Below are positions 1-6,095 of a stretch of 6,095 nucleotides of DNA, piece after piece; the stretch's first letter is position 1, and each line of letters begins with the position of its first letter. A program made the position numbers and the translations under genes. Source of the stretch: Oscillospiraceae bacterium (GTDB taxonomy: Bacteria > Bacillota > Clostridia > Oscillospirales > Ruminococcaceae). The stretch covers positions 1-6,095 of the forward strand of contig SVMQ01000140.1 in assembly GCA_015067375.1 (NCBI GenBank), in the 5' to 3' direction. Below the pieces are notes generated by a model. That model was not told the DNA's origin, made no database searches, and saw only the letters and a list, made by a program, of their open reading frames with translations.

Positions 1-1779
1 GACGGTGGTATATGGGAGCTGTTTGTCGAGGGCATTCGTGAGCTTGACAACTACAAGTACAGCATCGAGGCTTCCGACGGACTTATCAAGCTCAAGGCAG
101 ACCCGTATGGATATTTCATGGAAGTCCGCCCGAATACCGCGACAAAGTTCTACGACATCGAGGGCTTTAAGTGGACTGACGACAAGTACATGAAGGAGCT
201 TTCCGAAAAGAACATCTACGAAAGCGCCGCTAATATCTATGAGGTCAACCTCGGCTCCTGGAAGAAGGACGGCGAGAGCTACTATAATTACAAGCGCCTT
301 GCCGACGAGCTTATCCCCTATGTCAAGGGAATGGGGTATACCCATATCGAGCTTATGCCTATCGCTGAGCATCCCTTCGACGGAAGCTGGGGCTATCAGC
401 AGATCGGATACTTTGCGCCGACCTCTCGCTTCGGCACACCGTTCGACTTTATGGGATTTGTGGACAAGTGCCACAATGCAGGCATCGGCGTTATCATTGA
501 CTGGGTACCTGCGCACTTCCCCAAGGATGCGGCAGGTCTGTATGAGTTCGACGGCACAAGCTGCTACGAATACGACGACCCCCTGAAGCGCGAGCATAAG
601 AACTGGGGTACTCACATATTCGACTGGGGCAAGCCCGAGGTACAGTCGTTCCTCGTTTCCAACGCAAACTACTGGATAGAGAAATATCACATTGACGGTC
701 TGCGTGTCGACGCTGTTGCGTCCATGCTGTATCTGGACTATGACCGCAAGGACGGCGAATGGCGCCCGAACATCTACGGCGACCACGGCAACCTTGAGGC
801 TATAGCGTTCCTGCAGAAGCTGAACGCCGCACTGTTCAGAGAGCATCCCAACCTGATGATGATAGCCGAAGAGTCCACCGCATGGCCGATGGTAACAAAG
901 CCTGCTGATATCGGCGGTCTTGGCTTCAACTTCAAGTGGAACATGGGCTGGATGAACGATATGCTCCGCTATATGTCGATGGATCCGCTCTCCAGACCCT
1001 ATAACCATAACCTTGTTACATTCTCGTTCTACTATGCATTCTCCGAGAACTTCATCCTGCCTATCTCGCATGACGAGGTAGTATACGGAAAGTGTTCCAT
1101 GCTGGATAAGATGGGCGGCCCGAGAGAATATCGCTTCAACTCGATGCGTACATTCCTCGGCTATATGATGGCTCACCCGGGCAAGAAGCTGATGTTCATG
1201 GGACAGGAGTTCGCACAGTACAAGGAGTGGAACTTCCAGACAGGTCTTGACTGGGAGGTACTGGAGTTCGATCCGCACTACAAGCTGCACCAGTATGTAA
1301 AGGATCTGAACAAGCTGTACCAGAAGCTTCCCGCACTGTGGGAATGCGACACCAGCTGGGAAGGCTTCCACTGGATATCCAGTGAGGACAACGCAAACAG
1401 CGTTATCGCATTCAGACGTATCGCAAAGAACAAGGATGAAGTCATCTGTGTATGCAATTTCCAGCCTGTACGTCATGAGGTATACGACATCGGCGTTCCC
1501 TACTACGCCGACTATGTTGAAATATTCAACTCCGACGCTGAGAAATACGGCGGAAGCGGCATAAAGAACGGCAAGCTGACTGCAATAGAGCAGCCCATGC
1601 ACGGCGAACAGTTCAAGATCACGCTTGACCTGCCGCCCATGTCCGTTATGTACTTTGAGATCAAGAACAAGCGCAAGACCCCTTCCGAAGAGGCAGCCGA
1701 AAAAGCAGAAAAGGCTATGAAGGCAGCTGAGGAAAAGGCAAGGCTGGCTGCGGCAAAAATGGCAGAGAACAGCAAGTAA
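1..1779 (+). CDS. glgB: 1,4-alpha-glucan (glycogen) branching enzyme, 5'-truncated by the window edge
   Basis: GlgB cuts an alpha-1,4 glucan chain and rejoins the piece through an alpha-1,6 bond, making branch points in cytoplasmic glycogen. The frame is open from base 1, giving 592 visible residues; GlgB proteins are usually somewhat over 600, so only the extreme N-terminus is missing. The ATG at 118 is internal. Visible residues 1-60 look like the end of a CBM48 (beta-sandwich) domain (GIWELFV, then [13 protein letters not shown]). The GH13 barrel follows, with [17 protein letters not shown] at about 117 and [12 protein letters not shown] soon after. All four GH13 regions are intact: DWVPAHF (167-173), GLRVDAV with the nucleophile Asp237, AEEST with the acid/base Glu290, and SHDEV with Asp358. 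A C-terminal beta domain ends near YFEIK. The last ~39 residues form an unusual Lys/Ala/Glu-rich tail. glgC follows 62 bases later, consistent with one operon. The family call is very secure. Confidence 0.97.
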   Translation, partial: DGGIWELFVEGIRELDNYKYSIEASDGLIKLKADPYGYFMEVRPNTATKFYDIEGFKWTDDKYMKELSEKNIYESAANIYEVNLGSWKKDGESYYNYKRLADELIPYVKGMGYTHIELMPIAEHPFDGSWGYQQIGYFAPTSRFGTPFDFMGFVDKCHNAGIGVIIDWVPAHFPKDAAGLYEFDGTSCYEYDDPLKREHKNWGTHIFDWGKPEVQSFLVSNANYWIEKYHIDGLRVDAVASMLYLDYDRKDGEWRPNIYGDHGNLEAIAFLQKLNAALFREHPNLMMIAEESTAWPMVTKPADIGGLGFNFKWNMGWMNDMLRYMSMDPLSRPYNHNLVTFSFYYAFSENFILPISHDEVVYGKCSMLDKMGGPREYRFNSMRTFLGYMMAHPGKKLMFMGQEFAQYKEWNFQTGLDWEVLEFDPHYKLHQYVKDLNKLYQKLPALWECDTSWEGFHWISSEDNANSVIAFRRIAKNKDEVICVCNFQPVRHEVYDIGVPYYADYVEIFNSDAEKYGGSGIKNGKLTAIEQPMHGEQFKITLDLPPMSVMYFEIKNKRKTPSEEAAEKAEKAMKAAEEKARLAAAKMAENSK

Positions 1780-1830
1780 GCTGATAAACTGCAACAAGAA
1801 TCAAAAAAAATCACGGCTTTATGCCGGGAC

Positions 1831-1836
1831 AGGAGG
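1831..1836 (+). promoter_or_regulatory. Ribosome binding site that fixes the glgC start
   Basis: A perfect AGGAGG lies 5 bases before the ATG at 1842. The frame is also open from an upstream ATG at 1821, but that start would put this Shine-Dalgarno sequence inside the coding region and has no ribosome site of its own. Starting at 1842 gives the N-terminus [16 protein letters not shown], which has the short lead usual for GlgC before its nucleotide-binding loop. Confidence 0.9.
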
Positions 1837-1841
1837 AATAT

Positions 1842-3047
1842 ATGAATCACATTAAAAAAGAGTGCGTAGCCATGCTTCTCGCTGGCGGTCAGGGCAGCCG
1901 TCTTTACGCACTGACACAGGATATGGCAAAGCCTGCCGTTCCTTACGGCGGTAAGTACAGGATCATCGACTTCCCGCTCTCCAACTGCGTAAATTCGGGT
2001 ATCGATACAGTAGGTGTACTCACACAGTATCAGCCCCTCGTACTCAATGAATACATAGGCAACGGTCAGCCCTGGGGTCTTGACACAGCACACGGCGGTG
2101 TGCATGTTCTGCCCCCCTATGAGTCCGCTGCAGGCAAGGCATGGTACTCCGGTACAGCTAACGCTATCTATCAGAATATCGGCTTTATCGACAGATATGA
2201 CCCCGAATATGTAGTTGTCCTCTCGGGTGACCACATCTACAAGATGGACTACTCCAAGATGCTCGACTATCACAAGGAGCAGAAGGCTGACGCTACTATC
2301 GCAGTTCTCGAGGTTCCGTGGGAAGAGGCGCCCCGTTTCGGTATCATGAGCGCAAACCCCGACGGCACTATCTATGAGTTCGCAGAGAAGCCTGCTGAGC
2401 CTAAGTCCAACCTCGCTTCCATGGGTATCTATGTATTCACATGGTCCAAGCTCAGAAAGCACCTTATCGACAACGAAAACGACGAGGGCGCTACAAAGGA
2501 CTTCGGCAAGAACATCATTCCTATGATGCTCGCAAACAACGAAAAGATGGTTGCATACCACTTCGATGGCTACTGGAAGGACGTTGGTACTATCGACTCC
2601 CTCTGGGAAGCTAATATGGACGTGCTTGATCCCAATGTTCCCCTCGACCTGCTGGACGACAGCTGGAAGATCTACTCCAGAAACCCCGTTATGCCTCCCC
2701 ACTACACAGGCGAAAACGGCAAGATCGAAAACTCCATGGTTGCAGAGGGCTGCGAGATCAACGGTACAGTTGACTTCTCCGTACTGTTTGCAGGCGTTGT
2801 AATTGAAGAAGGCGCAGTTGTTACTGATAGTATCATCATGCCCGGCTCTGTTATCAAGAAGGGCGCGCGTGTTGAATATGCTATCGTAGGCGAGAACTGT
2901 GTTATCGGTGAGGGCGCACACATCGGCGATCGTCCCGAGCGCATCGAGGACAAGTCGCAGTGGGGCGTTGCGGTTATCGGTCACAAGGTGAACGTTTCTG
3001 CCAATGCAGTAGCCGCTCCCAAGGCAATGATCTCTAAGGATATATAA
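1842..3047 (+). CDS. glgC: Glucose-1-phosphate adenylyltransferase, catalytic subunit
   Basis: GlgC makes ADP-glucose and pyrophosphate from ATP and glucose-1-phosphate, the committed step of bacterial glycogen synthesis in the cytoplasm. The 401-residue product is a typical length. The N-terminal nucleotidyltransferase domain has the loop GGQGSRL (15-21), then [19 protein letters not shown] and [24 protein letters not shown] carries Asp130, matching the catalytic aspartate of E. coli GlgC, and FAEKP carries Lys183, matching the glucose-1-phosphate-binding lysine. From about residue 286 the hexapeptide-like repeats of a left-handed beta-helix follow (for example [14 protein letters not shown] and [29 protein letters not shown]). 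The gene sits between glgB and glgD, 23 bases before the latter, so the enzyme is probably a GlgC/GlgD hetero-oligomer as in other Firmicutes. The gene contains no TTA, CTA or TCA codons, suggesting strong codon bias. The start is set by the AGGAGG at 1831. Confidence 0.97.
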   Translation: MNHIKKECVAMLLAGGQGSRLYALTQDMAKPAVPYGGKYRIIDFPLSNCVNSGIDTVGVLTQYQPLVLNEYIGNGQPWGLDTAHGGVHVLPPYESAAGKAWYSGTANAIYQNIGFIDRYDPEYVVVLSGDHIYKMDYSKMLDYHKEQKADATIAVLEVPWEEAPRFGIMSANPDGTIYEFAEKPAEPKSNLASMGIYVFTWSKLRKHLIDNENDEGATKDFGKNIIPMMLANNEKMVAYHFDGYWKDVGTIDSLWEANMDVLDPNVPLDLLDDSWKIYSRNPVMPPHYTGENGKIENSMVAEGCEINGTVDFSVLFAGVVIEEGAVVTDSIIMPGSVIKKGARVEYAIVGENCVIGEGAHIGDRPERIEDKSQWGVAVIGHKVNVSANAVAAPKAMISKDI

Positions 3048-3070
3048 GATAAGGAAAGGATGTTTTTGAT

Positions 3071-4195
3071 ATGGCAAGTATGGCTAATGTTTTAGGACTT
3101 ATTTTTGCTAATATGCATGAAACCTGCCTTCCCGAGCTGACAAAGGGCAGAGCTATGGCGAGCGTTCCCTTCGGCGGAAAGTACCGTATGGTAGATTTTC
3201 CGCTCTCCAGCATGGTAAACTCGGGCATTACTCAGGTAGGTATTATTACAAAGCACAACTACTACTCCCTGATGAACCACCTCGGCATGGGCAGTGAGTG
3301 GGATCTCGCAAGAAAGACAGGCGGTCTGCACATCCTGCCTCCCTACGGCAGAGAGGGCAGCGGTATCTACCGCGGCAGACTTGAGGCTCTTGCAGGCGCA
3401 GCTGAATTCATCCGTGAGTCCAACGCTGAGTATGTTGTAATGGCAGACGCTAACGTTGTTGCAAACATGGATATGAAGCCCATCGTTGACTACCACGAGA
3501 AGAGCGGCGCTGATATCACCTGCGTATACGGCAGAGGCGTTTACTCCACCGAAAGAGCTATGACCAAGACCGTTCTCTCTGTTGACGAAGAGAACAAGGT
3601 TTACGACGTTCTCGCAAGACCCGCTATCAGCGGCGAGATGAACGTTGCACTCGATGTGTTCGTAATGAAGAGAAAGTTCCTTGAGGATCTCATCCGCGAG
3701 TCCGAGTGCCGTGGTCTGTACAGCTTTGAAACAGATATCCTGCTGCACAAGCTGCATGACTACAAGATCTGCGGCTACAAGTACGAAAAGTACTTCGAGA
3801 TCATCGACAGCATGAAGACCTACTACAAAGCTAACACAGATATCATGAACCGCGATATCTGCCACGAGGTATTCAACCTCAACCGTCCCATCTATACAAA
3901 GGAGCGCGATGTTGCTCCTGCTAAGTACGGCATCGACGCTGCTGTTAAGGGCTCGCTGATCGCTGACGGCTGCATCATCGAGGGTACTGTAGAGAACAGC
4001 GTTCTGTTCAGAGGCGTTGTTGTAAAGAAGGGCGCAGTTGTTAAGGATAGTATCGTAATGCAGGATACAGTAGTTGAGGAGAACGCAACATTCATCGACG
4101 CTATATCCGACAGAGCTGTAACACTCTCCAAGAACCGCGCTATCACAGGCTCCAAGGATTATCCCGTATTTATTTCCAAGGGCGCTACAGTTTGA
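3071..4195 (+). CDS. glgD: Glucose-1-phosphate adenylyltransferase, GlgD (regulatory-type) subunit
   Basis: GlgD is a paralogue of GlgC that, in Firmicutes, partners GlgC and modulates its activity, having little or no activity alone. The 374-residue product keeps the fold landmarks MASVPFGGKYRMVDFPLSSMVNSGI and HLGMGSEWDLARKTGGLHILPPYG, and a C-terminal beta-helix from about residue 283 (GCIIEGTVENSVLFRGVVVKKGAVVKDSIV). It lacks what catalysis needs: the GGxGxRL loop is absent (IFANMHETCLPELTKGR stands there), the position of GlgC Asp130 is Asn128, and GlgC EKP is ARP with Arg183 in place of lysine. The start ATG has AAAGGA (3055-3060) ten bases upstream; an in-frame ATG at 3080 is a weaker alternative. 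It is the last gene of the operon, with a strong terminator beginning 15 bases after its stop. The call as GlgD rather than a second GlgC is secure from the missing loop. Confidence 0.95.
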   Translation: MASMANVLGLIFANMHETCLPELTKGRAMASVPFGGKYRMVDFPLSSMVNSGITQVGIITKHNYYSLMNHLGMGSEWDLARKTGGLHILPPYGREGSGIYRGRLEALAGAAEFIRESNAEYVVMADANVVANMDMKPIVDYHEKSGADITCVYGRGVYSTERAMTKTVLSVDEENKVYDVLARPAISGEMNVALDVFVMKRKFLEDLIRESECRGLYSFETDILLHKLHDYKICGYKYEKYFEIIDSMKTYYKANTDIMNRDICHEVFNLNRPIYTKERDVAPAKYGIDAAVKGSLIADGCIIEGTVENSVLFRGVVVKKGAVVKDSIVMQDTVVEENATFIDAISDRAVTLSKNRAITGSKDYPVFISKGATV

Positions 4196-4209
4196 TCAAA
4201 GCATTTTCG

Positions 4210-4244
4210 AGATCCCCCGTTTTTCGGGGGATCTTTATTTTTTT
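4210..4244 (+). terminator. Intrinsic terminator of the glg operon
   Basis: A perfect 10-base-pair stem, AGATCCCCCG (4210-4219) with CGGGGGATCT (4225-4234), closes a TTTTT loop and runs straight into a T-rich tract (TTTATTTTTTT) to 4244. This is a textbook Rho-independent terminator just after the glgD stop codon. It separates the glycogen genes from the sigma factor gene. Confidence 0.96.
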
Positions 4245-4257
4245 GTAATATTCTTCG

Positions 4258-4263
4258 TATAAT
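4258..4263 (+). promoter_or_regulatory. Possible housekeeping -10 box upstream of the ECF sigma gene
   Basis: An exact TATAAT lies 86 bases before the sigma gene ATG. The best -35 candidate at a 17-base spacing is TTATTT (4235-4240), which is poor and sits in the terminator's T-tract. In such AT-rich sequence the match could be chance, so this is a weak candidate for basal transcription of the sigma operon. Confidence 0.35.
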
Positions 4264-4289
4264 TTACACACTGTATATTTATTCAATAA

Positions 4290-4318
4290 TGTAACCAAAT
4301 GCTGTTGTGGATTGTATT
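4290..4318 (+). promoter_or_regulatory. Candidate ECF-type, possibly autoregulated promoter
   Basis: TGTAAC (4290-4295, followed by C) matches the AAC-centred -35 element of many Firmicute ECF sigma promoters. Seventeen bases later TGTATT (4313-4318) resembles the CGTA/CGTC type -10 with one C-to-T change. Transcription would begin near 4325, leaving a short leader before the ribosome site at about 4337-4344. ECF operons are commonly driven by their own sigma factor, so this would be an autoregulatory promoter. The match was made by eye from known consensus forms. Confidence 0.45.
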
Positions 4319-4323
4319 ATCAG

Positions 4324-4337
4324 TGAAACGCGTTTCA
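4324..4337 (+). promoter_or_regulatory. Perfect 14-base palindrome, possible operator
   Basis: TGAAACGCGTTTCA equals its own reverse complement over all 14 bases. It lies at the start point expected for the candidate ECF promoter and abuts the ribosome binding site of the sigma gene. It resembles LacI-family operators in its arms (TGAAA/TTTCA), but its centre is CGCG rather than the GCGC of an ideal catabolite-response element, so a CcpA site is not claimed. With no loop it would make a poor RNA hairpin, which favours a protein-binding role at the DNA level. Confidence 0.45.
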
Positions 4338-4349
4338 AGAGGTGAAAAA

Positions 4350-4811
4350 ATGGACAACGACCAGCTCACTTTATACATAACCAAATACGGCGACATGGTT
4401 TTCAGGGTAGCGTACAGCTACACCAAAAACCGTCCCGACAGTCAGGATATAGTGCAGGATACCTTTTTGCGGCTGTATCGCTATGAAAAGCCATTCGACA
4501 GCGAGGAACACACAAAAGCATGGCTCATCCGCACAGCAGTCAATCTCGCCAAGAACAACGTGAGGTCAGTATGGGTAAGCAGACGCGCGGAGCTGGATGA
4601 GAGCCTGCCAGCGCCGCAGCATTCAGACAGCGGTCTTTCCGCCGCAATGCAAAAGCTGGACAAGAAGTACAGCATCGTGATATACCTGTACTACTTCGAG
4701 GGCTACAGTACTGCGGAGATCGCAAAGCTGCTCAGGCTGACTGACTCCAACGTAAAGGCGCGCCTAAAGCGCGGACGAGATAAACTAAGAGGATTCCTGT
4801 CGGAGGATTGA
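4350..4811 (+). CDS. ECF-type RNA polymerase sigma factor (sigma-70 family)
   Basis: This alternative sigma factor should direct RNA polymerase to a small set of promoters in response to an envelope signal. The 153-residue product has the minimal ECF layout. Region 2 (about 9-73) contains VFRVAYSYTKN, DSQDIVQDTFLRLYRY for core binding and -10 recognition, and AWLIRTAVNLAKNNVRS. A loose linker (about 74-95) follows. Region 4 (about 96-150) has LDKKYSIVIYLYYFEGYS and a helix-turn-helix AEIAKLLRLTDSNVKARLKRGRDKLR for the -35 element. The ATG at 4350 is preferred because AGAGGTG (4338-4344) sits 5 bases before it; the frame stays open back to 4299, but that start has no ribosome site. The gene uses TTA and CTA leucine codons that glgC avoids, suggesting modest expression. 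The next gene has anti-sigma architecture and begins 14 bases downstream. The exact ECF group and target genes cannot be told from this window. Confidence 0.93.
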   Translation: MDNDQLTLYITKYGDMVFRVAYSYTKNRPDSQDIVQDTFLRLYRYEKPFDSEEHTKAWLIRTAVNLAKNNVRSVWVSRRAELDESLPAPQHSDSGLSAAMQKLDKKYSIVIYLYYFEGYSTAEIAKLLRLTDSNVKARLKRGRDKLRGFLSED

Positions 4812-4817
4812 AAGGAG
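4811..4817 (+). promoter_or_regulatory. Ribosome binding site that fixes the anti-sigma start
   Basis: AAAGGAG begins on the last base of the sigma gene's TGA stop and lies 8 bases before the ATG at 4826. A TTG at 4808 opens the same frame earlier but would place this site inside the coding region. The overlap of site and stop codon suggests that ribosomes finishing the sigma gene re-initiate here, keeping the two proteins in proportion. Confidence 0.85.
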
Positions 4818-4825
4818 TTTACATT

Positions 4826-5863
4826 ATGGATAAAATCAACGAATATTACAATGAGTTAAAACTCGGCGCAGCTCCCGAAGAGATGGCGCAGCGCGTTATT
4901 GCCGCTGATAAAGCAAAGACTAAGCGCTTTTGTATCAAAAAGCCTGCCATCATCGCTGCTGCCGCTGCGGTAGTGCTTGTAGGAGGTGCAACTGCCGCCG
5001 CAACACATATACTTGGCTTCAACCAGATCTTCGGCGGTATATTCCACAGCGAAAGCGACGCGCTGGGCGAAAAGATACTCGCCACAGCAGAGAATGTACA
5101 GTACACTGTTTCAGATGAAAACTATGCAATAAAGCTCAACGGCGTTACAGGCTCACCCGCAAATATCATTCTCAATTTCGAGATATGCCGAGCAGATGGG
5201 CTGCCTATCAATGAGAGTAAAGATACTTTCGTTGATGTAGCTTTCCTTGACTTCAAGAATATCGAAGCAGGCGGCGGAAAGTATTATTATGAAGCAAATG
5301 AAGCAGGCAGCATTGATGTGGAATGGGAACAGCGCATCAAAGAGGAGGATCTGATAAACGGCAAATATATCTGTGCAGGCCCGATGGAGTTTTATGGCGC
5401 TGCAAATTTCGAGGATAACGGCGATATCAATATGCTGGAATTCAGCGTTTCATTCGACTATACTCCAACCGAGGAAAGCATGAAGCAGCTGACCGTTGCT
5501 GATACAAGCCAGGATTGCATAATAAAATGCAGCTACTTCAACGAGCAGGAAGTGTTCGAAAACGAATGCGACATCACATCGCTCACTCTGACTAACTCGG
5601 TCGGCGTTCTTGAAGCTGACCTGACAGGAATTGACGGCTCTCGTGTCCCGTTCTGCAACCTCAACGACGGCAACGACATCAAGCTGATAAAGACCGACGG
5701 CACCGAGGTGCTCTGTGCATTCTCCGGCGGTACGGCTGACGACATACATGTGTCGTATACGATCCACTATTATGTTGATGACTGGTACTGCGACCAGCTT
5801 GTGGTAGACCTGAACGAGATCGAAGCTATCTCCATCAACGGCACTGTATATGAACTCTCCTGA
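4826..5863 (+). CDS. Probable anti-sigma factor, single-pass membrane protein (DUF4179-like)
   Basis: The likely role is to hold the preceding sigma factor at the membrane and release it on an outside signal; this rests mainly on position and architecture. The 345-residue product has a short basic cytoplasmic segment (1-40, MDKINEYYNELKLGAAPEEM then KTKRFCIKK), one Ala/Val-rich membrane helix (about 41-63) and an outer domain of about 285 residues, giving an N-in, C-out protein. After the helix, GFNQIFGGIFHSESDALGE followed by YTVSDENYAIKLNGV resembles the start of DUF4179 domains found beside clostridial ECF sigma factors. The C-terminal end (LVVDLNEIEAISINGTVYEL) also has the look of this group. 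There is no HxxxCxxC zinc anti-sigma motif. The outer part has eight cysteines and alternating beta-strand-like stretches. The start at 4826 is set by AAAGGAG at 4811. Alternatives are a membrane sensor acting by another route or an unrelated lipid-facing protein, but the coupling to the sigma gene makes anti-sigma most likely. Confidence 0.75.
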   Translation: MDKINEYYNELKLGAAPEEMAQRVIAADKAKTKRFCIKKPAIIAAAAAVVLVGGATAAATHILGFNQIFGGIFHSESDALGEKILATAENVQYTVSDENYAIKLNGVTGSPANIILNFEICRADGLPINESKDTFVDVAFLDFKNIEAGGGKYYYEANEAGSIDVEWEQRIKEEDLINGKYICAGPMEFYGAANFEDNGDINMLEFSVSFDYTPTEESMKQLTVADTSQDCIIKCSYFNEQEVFENECDITSLTLTNSVGVLEADLTGIDGSRVPFCNLNDGNDIKLIKTDGTEVLCAFSGGTADDIHVSYTIHYYVDDWYCDQLVVDLNEIEAISINGTVYELS

Positions 5864-5876
5864 CCCCTATTCCCAC

Positions 5877-5909
5877 AAAAATGCCCCTCACGCCAAAATG
5901 TGAGGGGTA
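5877..5909 (-). terminator. Intrinsic terminator for the minus-strand gene, perhaps shared by the convergent genes
   Basis: CCCCTCAC (5884-5891) and GTGAGGGG (5900-5907) form an 8-base-pair stem, extended by a G-U and a T-A pair, around an 8-base loop. Read on the minus strand, the stem is followed by CATTTTTG, giving a run of five U. On the plus strand the flank is TAAATCTG, with no U-tract. It therefore best serves the minus-strand gene ending at 5947, though the hairpin could slow or stabilise the plus-strand transcript too. It occupies much of the 83-base gap between the two convergent genes. Confidence 0.75.
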
Positions 5910-5946
5910 AATCTGTATAAATCAAAGTTTATATTACTCAAAGTAA

Positions 5947-6095
5947 TTATTTGTACATTATCTTATCGGCGTTCAGCTTATCGTTGAATCCCATGTAGTA
6001 TCCAAGCTGCGTCACTGCAGGGATAAGCAGGTAGTACACCAACATAAGCACAGGAAACCACACCGACATATTATCAAACTGTCGCAGCGTCGTGT
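5947..6095 (-). CDS. C-terminal end of an unrecognised membrane protein (partial)
   Basis: Read on the minus strand, the window edge enters an open frame of 48 residues ending in TAA (5949-5947). It contains a hydrophobic stretch, VWFPVLMLVYYLLIPAVTQL followed by GYYMGF, long enough for one membrane helix, then a short polar tail NDKLNADKIMYK that ends the protein. I do not recognise the family; the start and most of the protein lie outside the window. Support for it being a real gene comes from the hydrophobic-then-polar pattern, from the terminator-like hairpin placed correctly 38 bases beyond its stop, and from the absence of any convincing plus-strand frame here. A polytopic transporter or other integral membrane protein is plausible, but nothing more specific is supported. 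Confidence 0.65.
   Translation of the reverse strand, partial: TTLRQFDNMSVWFPVLMLVYYLLIPAVTQLGYYMGFNDKLNADKIMYK

Noticed and set aside
1814..1826. Small hairpin CGGC-TTTAT-GCCG between glgB and glgC, after a run of A
   Set aside because: Only four base pairs and no following T-tract on the plus strand, so it is neither a terminator nor a supported riboregulator.
1512..3077. A 521-codon open frame on the minus strand opposite glgC
   Set aside because: Its codons lie exactly opposite glgC codons, and it is open because glgC lacks TTA, CTA and TCA. The product has no recognisable domain, and it overlaps a certain gene.
3092..3865. A 257-codon open frame on the minus strand opposite glgD
   Set aside because: Same codon-for-codon antisense effect; glgD is unambiguous on the plus strand.
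4324..4337. Reading the palindrome as a CcpA catabolite-response element
   Set aside because: The arms fit, but the centre is CGCG instead of the required R-CG core, so several conserved positions mismatch.
4299..4349. N-terminal extension of the sigma factor from the ATG at 4299
   Set aside because: No ribosome site precedes it, it would place the candidate promoter -10 and the palindrome inside the gene, and the ATG at 4350 has a good site and gives a normal ECF N-terminus.
4196..5863. The idea that the sigma/anti-sigma pair belongs to the glycogen operon
   Set aside because: A strong terminator and about 150 non-coding bases with their own promoter-like elements separate them; adjacency alone does not show a functional link.
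5933..5947. Inverted repeat ATTACT-CAA-AGTAAT beside the minus-strand stop codon
   Set aside because: Six AT-rich base pairs are easily expected by chance, and no U-tract follows.

Overview
The window looks like chromosomal DNA from an anaerobic, moderate-GC Firmicute, most likely a Ruminococcus-type member of the Oscillospiraceae. The clues are the glgB-glgC-glgD gene order, a two-subunit (GlgC plus GlgD) ADP-glucose pyrophosphorylase as found in Firmicutes, strong AGGAGG-type ribosome binding sites, and short-linker ECF sigma and anti-sigma proteins of clostridial style. The genus is inferred from sequence style; no database comparison was possible.

Positions 1-4195, plus strand: a glycogen synthesis operon. 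It opens inside glgB (branching enzyme, N-terminus outside the window), followed after 62 bases by glgC (catalytic pyrophosphorylase subunit) and after another 23 bases by glgD (non-catalytic, regulatory-type subunit). GlgC/GlgD would make ADP-glucose from glucose-1-phosphate and ATP. A glycogen synthase (not in this window) would add it to alpha-1,4 chains, and GlgB would insert alpha-1,6 branches. No promoter is evident between these genes. A strong intrinsic terminator at 4210-4244 closes the operon.

Positions 4245-5863, plus strand: an independent two-gene signalling unit. It has an AT-rich promoter region with a possible ECF-type autoregulated promoter and a perfect 14-base palindrome, then an ECF sigma factor, then a single-pass membrane protein with the layout of a cognate anti-sigma factor (short cytoplasmic tail, one membrane helix, about 285-residue outer domain with eight cysteines). 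The sensor's reading frame starts 14 bases after the sigma stop, so the two are probably translationally coupled. The terminator upstream argues that this unit is not co-transcribed with the glycogen genes, and nothing in the sequence shows that it controls them.

Positions 5864-6095: an 83-base intergenic stretch holding a hairpin whose U-tract faces the minus strand, then the 3' end of a minus-strand gene for an unrecognised membrane protein that continues beyond the window.

Overall this is mostly ordinary housekeeping sequence. I see no mobile element, CRISPR array, RNA gene or obviously novel system. The most interesting parts are the regulatory DNA in front of the sigma gene, the cysteine-rich sensor domain and the charged helical tail on GlgB.
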